64,000 nucleotides of DNA from Paraphoma chrysanthemicola (GCA_020744225.1 JAGMWG010000006.1:1612001-1676000), one strand, 5' to 3'. Positions 14,148 through 26,168 are shown, numbered from the stretch's first letter. Notes: generated by a model not told the origin, from the sequence alone. Translations and numbers: made by a program.

Positions 14148-14152
14148 CCAAT
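14148..14152 (+). promoter_or_regulatory. CCAAT box
   Basis: A CCAAT pentamer lies within the NRPS/ABC divergent promoter. In ascomycetes the CCAAT-binding complex with HapX regulates many iron genes. A single pentamer is weak evidence on its own. Confidence 0.25.
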
Positions 14153-14388
14153 CACCATCACCGATGCGGAACTTGTTCCCATGTCTTCATTTGTAGCGCC
14201 TGGAGCGCGAGGGTCCCACGCGGCCTGCAAAAAGTCTTTGTCAAGCGTGGAAGCGTTGAGAGAAGGGCTTCGAGCTTGGTCAAACGCGCATGATCCCGAT
14301 GTCGGTGCGGTGGACGTGCAGGTGCAGACATCCGCAAACCCCTGGCCTGGAGTGGAGATGGCATGACGAGTCCTGACTTGTGATCTTG

Positions 14389-14397
14389 ATCAGATAA
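14389..14397 (+). promoter_or_regulatory. Iron-GATA (SreA/Sre1-type) site ATCAGATAA
   Basis: An exact match to the ATCWGATAA consensus established for SreA-family repressors, followed by G. It sits about 0.55 kb before the ABC transporter start and about 0.96 kb before the NRPS start. With two further exact copies upstream of sidA it suggests a shared iron-responsive regulon. Binding is not shown. Confidence 0.6.
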
Positions 14398-14942
14398 GAC
14401 AAGGACAGCACGTGCCAGGGCGCCTGCCGGCCCTAATCGTGTTGCCCCGTTCCTTGGGTGGAGCATTTAATGCCGGGACAGCGTCGACATTTAGGTAATT
14501 ATTCAATGCTAGCTTTCACAAACAGCGTGCGTCAGAGTCTTCCGTCTTCAGGCCTTTTGGGGACCTTGAATTTGTATGAAGCATCGGCCTCGGGACTACT
14601 CTCATGCTTGGCCACACTGATGCCCTGAGATCATCACAAAAGTGTCTTTGCAGTCAAGCTTGTGCGAAACTGAATCTGCGAACTCTTGTACTGCGTGTGC
14701 CGGGACCTGCAGCGGGCAACGTGCTAGCTGCTGGTGCTGGGGCTCTTCAAATGTCGTGCCTGGTGCCAAGCGCATCTAGCCTTGTTTTGCCCTGACCGTC
14801 ATGGATCCATCGCAAACTTGATGCCGCATCAAACACGACTCACAAACATCAACGGCATCCCATGGCAGAACCACACTCGTTAAGATAGGCAGTCGCCGCC
14901 CCTCTGTATTCGCGACCCGTACAGCCATGAGGCGCTGACGAC

Positions 14943-17900
14943 ATGCAAGCTTCTGAGGATTCGTCCGTGCTCCAGCGCGCAGGACACGCGATTGACAGCG
15001 ATTCTGAGAGCAACGAAACACGACCCTTACTCGACTCTGGAGATGATGGCCTCCCGGATGGTGTCTCCATGCGACGCAGTATGCAATGGGAGAGACATGC
15101 AGAGCCATCTTTGGCGACCGTTCAACCACAGTACGCCTCTGATATTATAGCCATTCGCCAAGCCTTCATCCGCCAGATCCTGGGGCTCAATCCCTTCAAA
15201 ACTTCGTACTTTGCACTATATCGGCCTTTGGACGACTTGCAATCTCGGACCATCTTGGTTCTCGGAATCCTTCTCGCTATGGCTGCTGGCATACCTCTGC
15301 CAATTATCGGAGTGATATTGGGCCGAATCATCAACAACTTCCCGCCTCCTGCAGATGAGCTGAGAAGCCTCTTGTTTCGACTTATGTCCGTAGCAGTTGG
15401 CTACTTCATAGTAACCTGGGGCTGGGCAGTGTGTTGGGCGGTAATCGGTGAAAGAGTTTCGCGACGATTGCGCGAACGCTTGCTTCACCGCGCGCTGGGC
15501 ATGGACATGGCGTATTTCGATACCGTTTCCCCTGACCTAACGAACATACTCACAGAAAAGACTCAGACTATACAGCTTGGTACTTCTGAAAAGGTTGGCT
15601 TGTTCATCGCTTCAATTTCGTACTTCATTTCTGCATTTGCAGTGGGCTTCATACTCAATGCCAAGCTTACTGGCGTAATGTAAGAGCACCTGATATCATG
15701 CCTAGTTTCCGGGGCTCGCAAGCCGAAAATTTTCTAACGATTTTAGGTTCGTTACTGTAATACCATCAATGGCGTCAGTTGTCTTCTTCGGCACAAAAGC
15801 AGTTTCGAAGTTCTCAAAACAAGCAACCATATACACCGAGAAAGCTGCGTCTGTCGCAGAGAGTGCTATCAGAGGTGTCCAGATTGTCCAAGCATTTGGA
15901 CTATCCGACCAATTGAGTGAAGAGCATGTTGGCCATCTTCGATCAGCTCTACGGGTTGGTGTGAAGAAAAGTATTGCTGGGGCACTCATGCTTGGGTCCG
16001 TCTACTTCGTAGCATACGCAACTAACGCTCTGGCATTTTGGTATGGTGATCGTCTGAGAGACGGCAGTGCAGAGGCTGGCACCGTCTACGCTGTAGTCTT
16101 TCTGATACTTGACGCCTCGTTTGTTGTCGGCAGTTTTGGGCCTTTCATCCAAACCTTCGCCATGAGCGCCGCTGCTGGTCAATCTGTTCTTGAGGTTTTA
16201 GATCATCCCACGACCGACATCGATGTGTACTCAGCAAAGGGAAAGCCAGTGAACAAGTCACATTTCGAAAAAGATATCATCTTCTCCAACGTCTCTTTCG
16301 TATACCCAGGACGTCCGACCGCTCGCATCCTGAATGAGGTTAATCTGCACTTCACTCCTGGCCAAGTAACAGGACTGGTGGGTCCATCAGGGTCAGGAAA
16401 GTCTACGGTCACCTCATTATTGATGCGGTTTTATGACGCTACCCATGGTGCAATTACTCTTGGACACGATCCTCTGAAGATGTTCAACATCCGAAGCCTT
16501 CGGTCACACATGGCGCTTGTGACTCAACACCCGATTTTGTTCACAGGGACGATCTTCGAAAATATCAAGATTGGGTTGCGTGAAGTACTGTCGGAAGAGG
16601 AGACAATGGCCAAGTGCCTAGCAGCAGCCACAGAAGCACACTGTGACTTCATTGAGAGACTTCCGGACGGAATTCACACCAAGATTGGGTCTGGACCGCA
16701 CTCGCAATTGTCGGGCGGCCAGAAGCAGCGTCTTACACTCGCGCGAGCCCTGGTCGCCGATCCGTCTCTCCTGCTACTCGACGAATTCACTAGCGCTATG
16801 GACGGTACGAGCGAGGCCATCGTACTTGAGAACCTCAAGCGATCTTCTGCAATCAATCGACGGACCACTATCATTATCGCACATAGACTCGCAACTGTAC
16901 GCAATGCGGATCGCATCATCGTCATGAAAGAAGGGCTTGTGGAAGAGGAGGGCCACCATGATGCACTCGTACAGGCGAATGGTGTTTATGCAGAACTTGT
17001 TCGGGCGCAGCAGTTCGAGAAAAGAGGCGAGTTTTCCACGGCCCCGTCGGTCTTGTCCAGCTCACGCTCGTCACATAAGGAAAGATCCCCTCTAGGAGGA
17101 AGCACAGAAACGCTCAACTCCCTTGGGACAACCTCGGTGGTTGACACCCCAAGATTCAGTGCCGGTCAATTAATCATGAGGTGTGTGGCAATGAGCCGTG
17201 AGGAATATCCCGCCATCGGGATAGGATTGTTGTGTTCTATCTTCAGCGGAGCTGTCATCATTGGGGAGGTAAGATCTGTCTCATTTTAGACTTCGCGAGA
17301 GAGCTTCGCACCGCCGACTTGAAGCCCGGGGATGAAGAGAGGTGTAGAAACTACACTTCTTCGCATGTCCAGTGCTGACTACCTCACAGGCTCTAATATT
17401 CGGCAACTTGGTAGAACTACTGAATGACACCTCACGATCGGAAGACCTTACCGCCAGAGTTGCATTCTTTTGCCTACTTTTCTTTTGCCTTGCTATCATT
17501 GCACTACTATCTCACGGCATCGGGAAAACAGCTTTCGGCATGGTCTCGGAAAACCTGGTGCTCCGTGTCCGAGATCTGTCCTTCCGGACTGTTCTTCAGC
17601 AGGATATAGCATGGTTTTCAAAGCCTGGGCACTCCTACCATGCTCTGATGGCAAAGATCAATATGGATAGTGGCTCTATAAGCGGCCTCTCAGGTGTCAT
17701 TCTTGGCACAATCTTCTCCATAGCCACATCAGTCCTTGGTGGCATTGTTTTAGCTCATATTGTGGCATGGAAGATTGCCATCGTACTGTTAGCTGCCGTC
17801 CCAGTCATGCTCCTCGCCGGTTTCCTTCGTCTGCGCATCCTTGCCATGGCCGAGGAACATCACCAAACGGCCTACAACGACGCCGCCGCACTGGCTTCCG

Positions 17901-19307
17901 AGGCCACATCATCCATGCAGATTGTCGCAGCGTTTGGGTTGGAAGAGCATTTCCTAGCAAGTTATCGAGCCGCGATCCAGAAGCCATACGATGATCACCT
18001 GAGGTTCAGCGTCCTCGGTAACGTTTTACTTGCGTTTTCTCTTGCGATAACCTATTTTGTATATTCTCTGGCATACTGGTGGTAAGTGAATCCCAGTTTC
18101 TGCACACTCTCTGCTTTTTAGTCTTCAACTATACATGTTGAAAGATCAAATCGCTGACCTCAAGTCCTATAGGGGTTCTAAGCAAGTGCGCAATGGCAAC
18201 TATAGCCAGAAGGAATTCTTCATTGTTTTACCGGCACTTCTGTTCTCTGCTCAGTCTGCCGGCCAACTTTTCAGCCTCGCGCCTGAAGTGACACGAGCAA
18301 AGGCTGCTGCACAGAGCGTATTTTCACTTCACGATGAGCAGCCCACAATCATCAAGAAGTTACCACCCACGAGGATGCCCAGTAATGCGAGCTTGAGAGA
18401 ACAAGATGCTTTATTAGCAAGCTCTTCGGCTGCCTATGGTACCTTTGGTATCAAAGGCGAACTGGAGTTTCGAGCTGTTACTCTTCGCTACGACAGTCGC
18501 CCAGAAGTGCCCGCACTTGATGACGTGTCTTTTCTCATTAAACCAGGAGAGTACGTAGCGTTTGTTGGTCGCTCGGGGGCGGGAAAGTCAAGTACGATCC
18601 ACTTGATCGAGCGCTTCTTCGATCCTACAAATGGTCAGGTGTTTCTGGACGGTCATGACATCCGGAGGGAAGCAGTCCACACCCACCGAGCGCGCCTGGC
18701 CCTTGTGGTGAGTTCACATTTTCACTTTGTTCTAATACCCAGTAGTTTGATCCAGACCTGAGTTTGTGTTGGGGTAGCAGACGGATGAACGAAGCTTACA
18801 AGACTGACCCCTCTGCAGGAACAAGAGCCCGACCTGTTTCCGGGCACAGTCAAGTTCAACATCGGTCTTGGCAGACGTCCAGGCACAAAAGCTAGTGACG
18901 CAGAGATTGTGGACGTCGCTCAGAAATGCGAGTTGCATGACTTCATCATGAGCTTGCCCGAAGGCTACAACACCGAAGTTGGTGCGCATGGCTCCAAGTT
19001 ATCCGGTGGTCAACGGCAGCGTCTCGCAATTGCTCGGGCACTCATCCGTGACCCCGAGATTTTACTCCTTGATGAAGCTACCTCTCAATTGGATGCCACT
19101 ACAGAGCGAGACGTCAAGACGGCCATCGCAGCTGCCTCCAGAGGTCGAACCACTATCATGATCGCCCATCGACTGGCGAGTGTGCAGCACGCAGATCGCA
19201 TATTTGTTTTTGAAGCTGGGAAGATTGTGGAGCAAGGACGGCACGATGAGCTTGTCGACATGGGTGGCACATATGCTACCATGGTTGCAGCACAAGAGCT
19301 GGACTAG
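14943..19307 (+). CDS. Full-size ABC-B (MDR/Ste6-like) transporter of the siderophore locus
   Basis: A TMD-NBD-TMD-NBD exporter, 1,324 residues from five exons: 14943-15679, 15747-17268, 17390-18081, 18173-18707, 18819-19307. Every junction has GT-AG ends and keeps frame. NBD1: Walker A GPSGSGKST near residue 457, signature LSGGQKQ near 566, Walker B LLLLDEFTSAMD near 587, then IIAHRLAT. NBD2: Walker A GRSGAGKSS near 1116, signature LSGGQRQ near 1222, Walker B ILLLDEATSQLD near 1242, then MIAHRLAS. Both sites look catalytically complete; NBD1 has DEF where DEA is usual. The length is normal for the family. The N-terminus is an acidic cytosolic stretch. Its place between a siderophore NRPS and sidA suggests it moves the siderophore, a precursor or a breakdown product across the plasma or vacuolar membrane; substrate and direction are inferred. 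Confidence 0.92.
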
Positions 19308-19805
19308 ACATTTTGCCCTGGTGTCGCAACGAAACCGACCGCTGCACCTTCTTTTCTTGTAACTCTTGGCCGTTGAGTATTACTATTAGACACACCCCGC
19401 CCTAAATGTACTATACTACTTTTCATGTTGTCACCTACCATAATGGACCTAGATTCTTTTTCATCCAGTGTCTGGACGGGATCCGTCCCTGCATATCCAG
19501 CTCCACCAGACAACCCTACGATGCAGCCGGTGAAAATCGCAAGTGAGGGAACCCAAGAATGTTTCGTTTGCATTATTGTCACAGCGACCCGCGTCCAGGA
19601 CGCGCTGCTACAGGTCGGTGATGGTTCGAGAACAAGTCAAGCGCCTCAGTCGTCATGCATTGCCCTAGTCTAGCACATCTGCCGGCTCAGATGATGTATG
19701 TGTAAACGATCAGCAACTTCCGGCACACTAGCCTCAAGCCAGCTCCAACGCCGACAGTGCCCTGCATACACGGCGACGTAATAAGGTGGTGTCGATAGTG
19801 GATTG

Positions 19806-19818
19806 CATCTGATTAGAT
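19806..19818 (+). repeat. 13-base GATTA-type repeat, copy 1
   Basis: CATCTGATTAGAT, identical to 20311-20323. The core ATCTGATTA differs by one base from the iron-GATA site 11 bases downstream. It may be a degenerate or alternative GATA-factor site. Confidence 0.45.
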
Positions 19819-19829
19819 GCCATCATTTC

Positions 19830-19838
19830 ATCTGATAA
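19830..19838 (+). promoter_or_regulatory. Iron-GATA site ATCTGATAA
   Basis: Exact match to ATCWGATAA, about 0.8 kb before the sidA start. The GATTA-type repeat copy 1 lies just upstream, making a closely spaced pair. Confidence 0.6.
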
Positions 19839-20032
19839 ATTTTCTCCGATTTCGCTCCGGGCTGCGATCCGAGGCGCCAAGCCGTCAATTGCTTCTACAT
19901 CCCACGCCGTCGCTACACACCTTCCACCCACCAAGTCCGTGTTTGCGGGGCGCATCAGCAAATTTTTGCCTGCACAATGACCGAGCCATGCCGGCCATGC
20001 TCCGCTTTTGGCCGCCTCTAGTCTGGGCAATC

Positions 20033-20041
20033 TTATCAGAT
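20033..20041 (-). promoter_or_regulatory. Iron-GATA site, reverse orientation
   Basis: TTATCAGAT on the plus strand reads ATCTGATAA on the minus strand, an exact consensus match about 0.6 kb before the sidA start. Confidence 0.6.
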
Positions 20042-20310
20042 TTTTTTTGATCTCTGCCAACCTGGCAAGCCTTCCCTGCAGACAGCTTCTTGGGACGGGC
20101 CGCCAGGGTTCAATCACGAGCCAGCAGCGAAACATCATGCGATGCTCTGACGAGCTTCGCAGATCTCCTTGTCTACATGGATTAGCTGAACAAGCGTGCC
20201 GACCAGGATGCATAGGCGTGGAAGCTTAGATCGTAGTAGCCGTAGGGCGCCGCTTCATAATCGGGCGAGGGTACCGGTTTTGATCTACCATCTGCTTGAA
20301 GCTGCCTTTT

Positions 20311-20323
20311 CATCTGATTAGAT
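20311..20323 (+). repeat. 13-base GATTA-type repeat, copy 2
   Basis: CATCTGATTAGAT, identical to 19806-19818, about 0.32 kb before the sidA start. An exact 13-mer recurring within one promoter is unlikely by chance and suggests a bound element. Confidence 0.45.
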
Positions 20324-20639
20324 CTCTGAGATACGTCTACAGCGCTGTAGGAAAACCGACGGAACTCTATAACCCTCACGCCGCACTAGTGTAGACGTCA
20401 TCGCTCACCTTCATAGTCGTTGACCAACACCACACTACAGTCTGCTATCGCGAAGACAAAAAGTTACTATACCCGCCGTAAAGGTTTGTTGTCATCGCAT
20501 CGTCGAGGCCCGACTATCGTTGTCATACTCGAGTATCATCATACCACAGTGGTAAGCAAACATTGCGTGCGATGCTGAACCATTCTTACAGAGATCCCTA
20601 GCTTGCATCCTCCGGCATTCACACCCTGTACTATATAGT

Positions 20640-22332
20640 ATGACCCCACACGCCGAAGTCTCGCCTGGCATGTCGGATAGCCCTGCGCCAACGGCGCAAA
20701 AAGCCTTTACTGCCTTCCTTTCGGAGAACTTGGAAGAAAGCACGTTTCCAGCTTTCGAGAATCGATCGCATCTCAGGTACACACCAGAGGAAGAGTTGCA
20801 CGATTTGATATGCGTAGGGTTTGGTCCAGCGTCGTTGGCCATTGGTGTGGCTCTACATGACGCTCTGGATGGCACAGATCCATCGCTCGATGACGTGCCG
20901 GGCCTTCAAGGCCGACCTCCCAAGGTCGCGTTCCTTGAGAAGCAGTCGCAGTTTGCATGGCATGCAGGTATGCTTCTTCCGGGCGCGAAGATGCAAATCA
21001 CCTTCATGAAAGACATGGCAACGATGCGAAATCCAAGGAGCGAGTTCACTTTCATCAACTACCTGCATCAGAAAGACCGCTTGGTTGAGTTCGCCAACCT
21101 AAACACATTCCTACCGGCGCGTGTGGAGTATGAGGACTACATGAGCTGGTGCGCAAGTTGGTTTGAAGAGGTGGTTTCCTACGACCAGGAGGTGGTCAAG
21201 GTGATGCCTGAGAAATCGGCGAATGGGGAAATTACAACCTTTGCCGTCGTCTCGCGCAACAATCAGACCGGCCGCACTGAGACACGGAGAACGAAGCACG
21301 TAGTCATCGCGGCTGGAGGAAGACCAAACATCCCCAAGCCATTCCCGACCAACCATCCCAAGGTGATCCACTCGTCCAAGTTCCAATACATCTCAAAGCA
21401 GCTTTTCAAGGACCACCAAGCGCCATATAATGTTGCGGTTGTCGGCAATGGCCAGAGCGCAGCCGAGATCTTCGACTTCCTGCACGCAAACTATCCCAAT
21501 GCGAAGACACGGCTGTTGATCAAGGGCGGTGCCCTGCGACCTAGCGATGATTCGCCTTTGTAAGTCACCAACGATGATGGTCTAGTCATTCGCTAACGCC
21601 GCTACCAGCGTCAATGAAATATTCAACCCTTCGCGAATCGACTGCACCTACAATCAGGCTCCCAAGCTCCGCAGTACGACCCTTACGGAAGACAAAGGGA
21701 CCAACTACGGAGTGGTGCGCCTCAATCTGCTCGAACACATCTACGAGACGCTCTACATGCAGCGCATCAAGTACGGTAACTCGCCAGAGGAAGAAGCCTA
21801 TTGGCCGCATCGCATCATGCCCTACCGTCGTGTGGTTGATGTTGAAGACTCACCAGTACGGAAGGATGGCGTTAGGCTGCACGTGCAAGATACTAGCCCG
21901 CTGTACTTCAGCGAGGTGCCCGGCGCAGAGGAGAAGAGAGAGGTTCTCGATGTCGATGCGATCTTCGTCGCGACGGGATACTTCCGCGACCTGCACGAGA
22001 CATTGCTAAAGGATGCACGCCATCTCATGCCTGGCGGCGACCTGAAGGATGCGAGATGGACGGTGCAGCGGGACTACAGGATCAACTTTGAGAACAAGAG
22101 GGTCAGTGACGGCGCTGGAGTGTGGCTGCAGGGGTGTTGCGAGACGACGCATGGTGTAAGTTGTACCCAGTCCTCTTGTGCTCTTGTGGGCACGCTAACA
22201 TGGCGACAGTTGAGTGATACCCTTCTTTCGGTGCTTGCGACGCGTGGAGGAGAAATGGTACGGGCAATTTTTGAGAAGCCGGGCGAGTGGGACAGTGCAG
22301 ATGTGCTGGGCGGCTATGAAGAGCGCATGTAG
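20640..22332 (+). CDS. sidA: L-ornithine N5-monooxygenase (SidA family)
   Basis: A FAD- and NADPH-dependent enzyme that hydroxylates the side-chain amine of L-ornithine, the first committed step of hydroxamate siderophore synthesis. It has three exons (20640-21559, 21609-22155, 22210-22332) and 529 residues, slightly longer than A. fumigatus SidA (about 500). Visible motifs: FAD-binding GFGPASLAIG near residue 60, substrate-side region with FLEKQ and WHAGMLLPG, NADPH-binding VVGNGQSAAEIF near 266, and FVATGYFRDLH near 427. No signal peptide is seen, fitting a cytosolic enzyme. The start codon at 20640 gives a short variable leader before the conserved ELHDLICVGFGPAS block. It lies 3' of the ABC transporter on the same strand, and its promoter carries iron-GATA sites, so iron repression is likely. 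Confidence 0.96.
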
Positions 22333-23220
22333 AGGTGCTGGGGCGCACGCAGTGTAACTGGACTGGAGGTGGCATGCTCGGGACGATGATGCCACCATGA
22401 CTGCTATCTCCACGCAATCTCAACCAATGCCAATCAATTACAGCTCCCCGCGCTGCCAATGCATGAGACGAACGGTGGTGTTCGCGATTCCAGTGCGCAA
22501 TCGCTGCGAGGCAAACATGTGATGGTCAGGTTTTGGGCGGATGTGTTGCTGCTGCCCTGTCTCGGAAGCACTTTCCGCGCGAGGAAGTGGCCTGACGGCA
22601 ACTGGCTCGTTCGTCGTATGGTGAAACAAAGACACTGTCTTGCCAAAGCTTGACGGCCCAAGACGAGCGCATTTGACGGCGTCGGGGGTGTGGTGAGCGA
22701 GGAGTAGCAGGGCCGGGCTCTGCAAGCGGCTGCTAGCCCAAATACGGCGAGCGCCAACGAGAGCCCAATCCGTGCATGGATGTCATGTTGCCAACCTCCA
22801 GCGCGAAGCCATGAAGAAGGTCGTGATTCCCTTCACTCCCGCCTCGCCCACTGCTCCCCGTGCCCTGCGCTGCCCCTCGTCGGCCGCCCCCTCCTGCGTG
22901 TCTCGTGCTGCTGCGACGGCGTGAAGCAGCCGCCGGCCCAGCAAAGCCTCGTGGACCCCGCAGAGACGAGCGCCCACAGCCAGACGTCGTTCGAGTCCCA
23001 CAATACACACGGGCACGTAAGCGCATTCATTCACCCATCGCCCTCGCTCTCACGCCCGTCGGTGGCTCCTGCGCCACAGTGACGCTCCGCCGCTCCTCGA
23101 CACCTCGACCCGGCGCGCAATTCGGCATGCAACACGCGGACTGAGTGTGTCAGAGCTGAACTAGCCAGCTCCGCGACCTCGTTCGCACCTATACCCTGTG
23201 TCCACGCATCACCGCCCGCC
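22333..23220. other. Intergenic, sidA 3' end to YAK1 start
   Basis: It holds the sidA 3' region and the YAK1 promoter and leader. The last 400 bases are C-rich on the plus strand, as often seen before fungal kinase genes with long 5' UTRs. No gene is supported; the frames here are uninterrupted only because of high GC. Confidence 0.5.
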
Positions 23221-26168
23221 ATGGACCAGCAGTGGACCGCTTACTCTGCCGAAGCGCCGCCCCAAGCCCGCCAGCGGTACAACATGGCCTCCCCCCCGTC
23301 GCAGCACGCCGCGAGAGACGCCAGCGTGCCCGCGCAGATCAAACAGGAAGCCTATGCCTCGCCTGCCGCACCCTCGCGCCAGAGCACAATCGGCACCCAG
23401 TCGCCCGCCGCACCCTCGACCCGCGGCGCAGACTTCAATGACGGCGACGGCGACGTTGCCATGGAAGACGCCGACCCCTACAAGCCCAAGTACAACAGCA
23501 TGTCGCGCCCAAATCACCAGCACCGCCACTCGCAGCAGTTCCTGCAGCACGAGGAGAGCGCCGCCGCCCGCCGCTACTCGCCCATGAATCTCTCGCCCGC
23601 GTCGCCCTACGCTGGCACCACGCAGCAGGGCGGGCAGAACTACACCAGCTTCTCTCCCCAAGCCCAACCGCAGGGCAGCCGGCAGAGCCCGACCCGCAAC
23701 AACCCCTACATGTCGCCGCCGAACAGCTACTACTCCCCTCCATGTACGTCACGCTCGAGCTGACAAGGCTTGCTTCTGGCGTAGCCATACTAATCAGCCT
23801 GCCTGCAGCATCCCGCCCTCATGCGCCCCAGCTGCCGCCTATCCAGTCCAACATGAGCCCCGAGAGCTTCTATCCGCAGAGCGCAACTGCCCAGCTGAAC
23901 GCTGTATACAATCGCGAGGCACGGTCACCGCGGACAGCGACGAACCCCAATCCGCCGCAGCTGCCGCCAATTGGAGGCGGCCCGGTACCCAAGTTCCAGA
24001 CGGTTAAGAACACTGCCGAGCTCCTGCCCAAGATCAACGCACAGCCGCCGTTTCGCCGTGCGAACCCCGAGGGCGGATTCATCAGCGTAAGCAGCAGACA
24101 CGTCGCAGATGAACGAGGCTAACATGATGAGAACAGCCCCTTCAGGCGCTAACGGCGCACCTGCCCACCACGTACAAGCTGTGCAACAACCAATTCAACT
24201 ACCAAGCCACCCGAAACCCGCGCCGAGTTCTCACAAAGCCAAGCAAAGGAGTCAAGAACGATGGATATGATAACGAGGACAGCGATTACATCCTCTACGT
24301 CAACGACATACTTGGCTCAGAAGAATCAGGCCACAAGAACAGATATTTGATCTTGGACGTGCTAGGCCAAGGGACATTCGGTCAGGTGGTCAAATGCCAG
24401 AACTTGAAGACACAGGAGGTGGTCGCGGTGAAGGTCATCAAGAACCGGACGGCATACTTCAATCAGAGTATGATGGAGGTGTCAGTGCTTGATCTGGTAT
24501 GTTTCTAAAGGACTCGCTGAGTTACATGAGCTGACAGTCTGCAGTTGAACAAGCAGATGGACAAGAATGATGACCATCACCTGCTCCGACTCAAAGACAC
24601 CTTTATCCACAGACAGCATCTGTGCCTGGTGTTTGAGCTTCTCAGTGTCAATCTCTACGAATTGATCAAGCAGAACCAATTCCGAGGACTGTCGACTACA
24701 CTCGTCCGCGTCTTCGCACAGCAACTGATTAACGGACTTGCGCTTCTAGGAAAAGCGAAGCTCATCCATTGCGATCTGAAGCCAGAGAACATTCTCTTGA
24801 AGAAGTATGTTTCGCTGGAACTTTTACGCGCTCGAGTCCGCTAACATGACGTAGCCTGGAAAGCCCCATCATCAAGATCATCGACTTCGGTTCCGCGTGC
24901 GACGAGCGACAGACTGTCTACACGTACATCCAATCGCGGTTCTATCGATCTCCCGAAGTTCTTCTTGGCCTCCCATACTCTGCTGCGATCGACATGTGGT
25001 CCTTGGGTTGTATCGTAGTCGAACTGTTCCTTGGTCTTCCATTATTCCCTGGCTCTTCTGAGTACAACCAAGTCTCGAGGATAACAGAAATGCTTGGCCT
25101 CGCACCACACTGGATGCTGGAGATGGGCAAGCAGTCGGGCGAATTTTTCGAAAAGGCTCAGGACGAATACGGCCGCAAGTCATACCGATTGAAGTCCATG
25201 GAGCAATACTCCCGAGAACATGGAACCAAGGAGCAGCCGAGCAAGAAGTACTTTTCGGCCACGACTCTACCAGACATTATTAAGAATTATCCTATGCCGC
25301 GGAAGAACATGAAGCCAAATGAGGTCGAGCGAGGTCAGTGCTGTGGTTTCCATGCAGAGTGCAGAACTAACAAATCGCAGAACTAGCCAACCGCGCAGCC
25401 TTCATCGACTTCGCGCAAGGTCTCCTGAACCTCAACCCGCTCGAGCGTTGGACCCCAGCTCAAGCGAAGCTGCATCCATTCATTACCCAAGCGAAGTTTA
25501 CTGGACCTTTTGTGCCCCCAATGACATTGAAGTCGAGCTCCAGCCGGTCGCCAGCACCAGGCGTTCAGGAACAGCAAAGATTTGAGGGAATGAGCAGGCA
25601 ACGGCAACAGGCGCAACAGCAAGCCGTGGCAGCCCAACAAGCTCAGGCTGCTCAACATGCGGCGTATGCTAATATGCAGATGGGCCAATATGCCGCTGCT
25701 CCGAGTCCGCACGCACAGCCGAACATGTACAACAACAACATGTATAGCCCGAATCATGGCGGTGCGCCACCGCCATATCCGGCCCAGGCGGCGCAACCCT
25801 ACGGACAACAAATGGGTGTGATACCAGCCCAGCAGCCTCGTCAGTACAACCAGCCTCAGAATCTGTATGCCCAGGCAACAACCCGAGCTGGCAGACAGCG
25901 TGCATCGACAATGGACCAGCAACAAGGACCGACAGGCATCCCACCCGCGCTGCAAAGAGTCATCAGTCATCTCGATCCCAACGCACCGATCAGACTGCAA
26001 CCATCGCCTGCGTACTACCCACCTCCTCCTGATGGTGCACCTGAGAGCGCGAGCGCGCGGAGGAGAGGATCTCGTGCTGGCAACTCGGCCCGGAATCAGA
26101 ACTTTGTCCGCAACCTGGAGGATCGATCACTTGAGGAAGGCTTCATGACGCAAAATCATTGGCAGTGA
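23221..26168 (+). CDS. yak1: DYRK-family protein kinase Yak1
   Basis: A dual-specificity kinase that links nutrient/PKA-TOR signalling to growth arrest and stress responses. It has six exons (23221-23743, 23809-24086, 24137-24496, 24545-24804, 24855-25333, 25381-26168) and 895 residues. The kinase domain spans about 336-666: glycine loop LGQGTFGQVV, catalytic lysine in VAVKVIK near 365, catalytic loop HCDLKPEN near 462 (HCD in place of HRD is normal for DYRKs), DFG in IIDFGSAC, and the autophosphorylated YxY activation loop in YTYIQSRFYRSPEV near 496. The conserved NAPA-like block before the kinase (RRVLTKPSKGVKNDGYDNED) is characteristic of YAK1. Flanking regions are disordered: Pro/Gln/Ser-rich before, Gln/Ala-rich after. 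It acts in cytosol and nucleus in yeast. Confidence 0.95.

Larger units (their letters stand above)
13434..14942. promoter_or_regulatory. Divergent promoter region, NRPS / ABC transporter
   Basis: About 1.5 kb separates the two start codons, which point away from each other. No coding sequence is convincing here; the short open frames lack good starts and family resemblance. It holds one exact ATCWGATAA site (14389-14397) and a CCAAT box (14148-14152). Joint control of both genes by iron is an inference from these motifs. Confidence 0.6.
19308..20639. promoter_or_regulatory. sidA upstream region with iron-GATA sites
   Basis: This 1.3-kb stretch between the ABC transporter stop and the sidA start has no supported gene. 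It contains two exact ATCWGATAA sites in opposite orientations and a 13-base direct repeat with the related core ATCTGATTA. The spread over about 0.8 kb upstream of the start fits a strongly regulated promoter. Confidence 0.6.

Noticed and set aside
14133..14366. 77-codon plus-strand frame in the NRPS/ABC promoter
   Set aside because: It begins with GTG, overlaps other frames, and shows no family resemblance; the region is GC-rich.
20630..20642. TATATAG just before the sidA ATG as a TATA box
   Set aside because: It abuts the start codon, too close for a core promoter element unless a downstream start is used.
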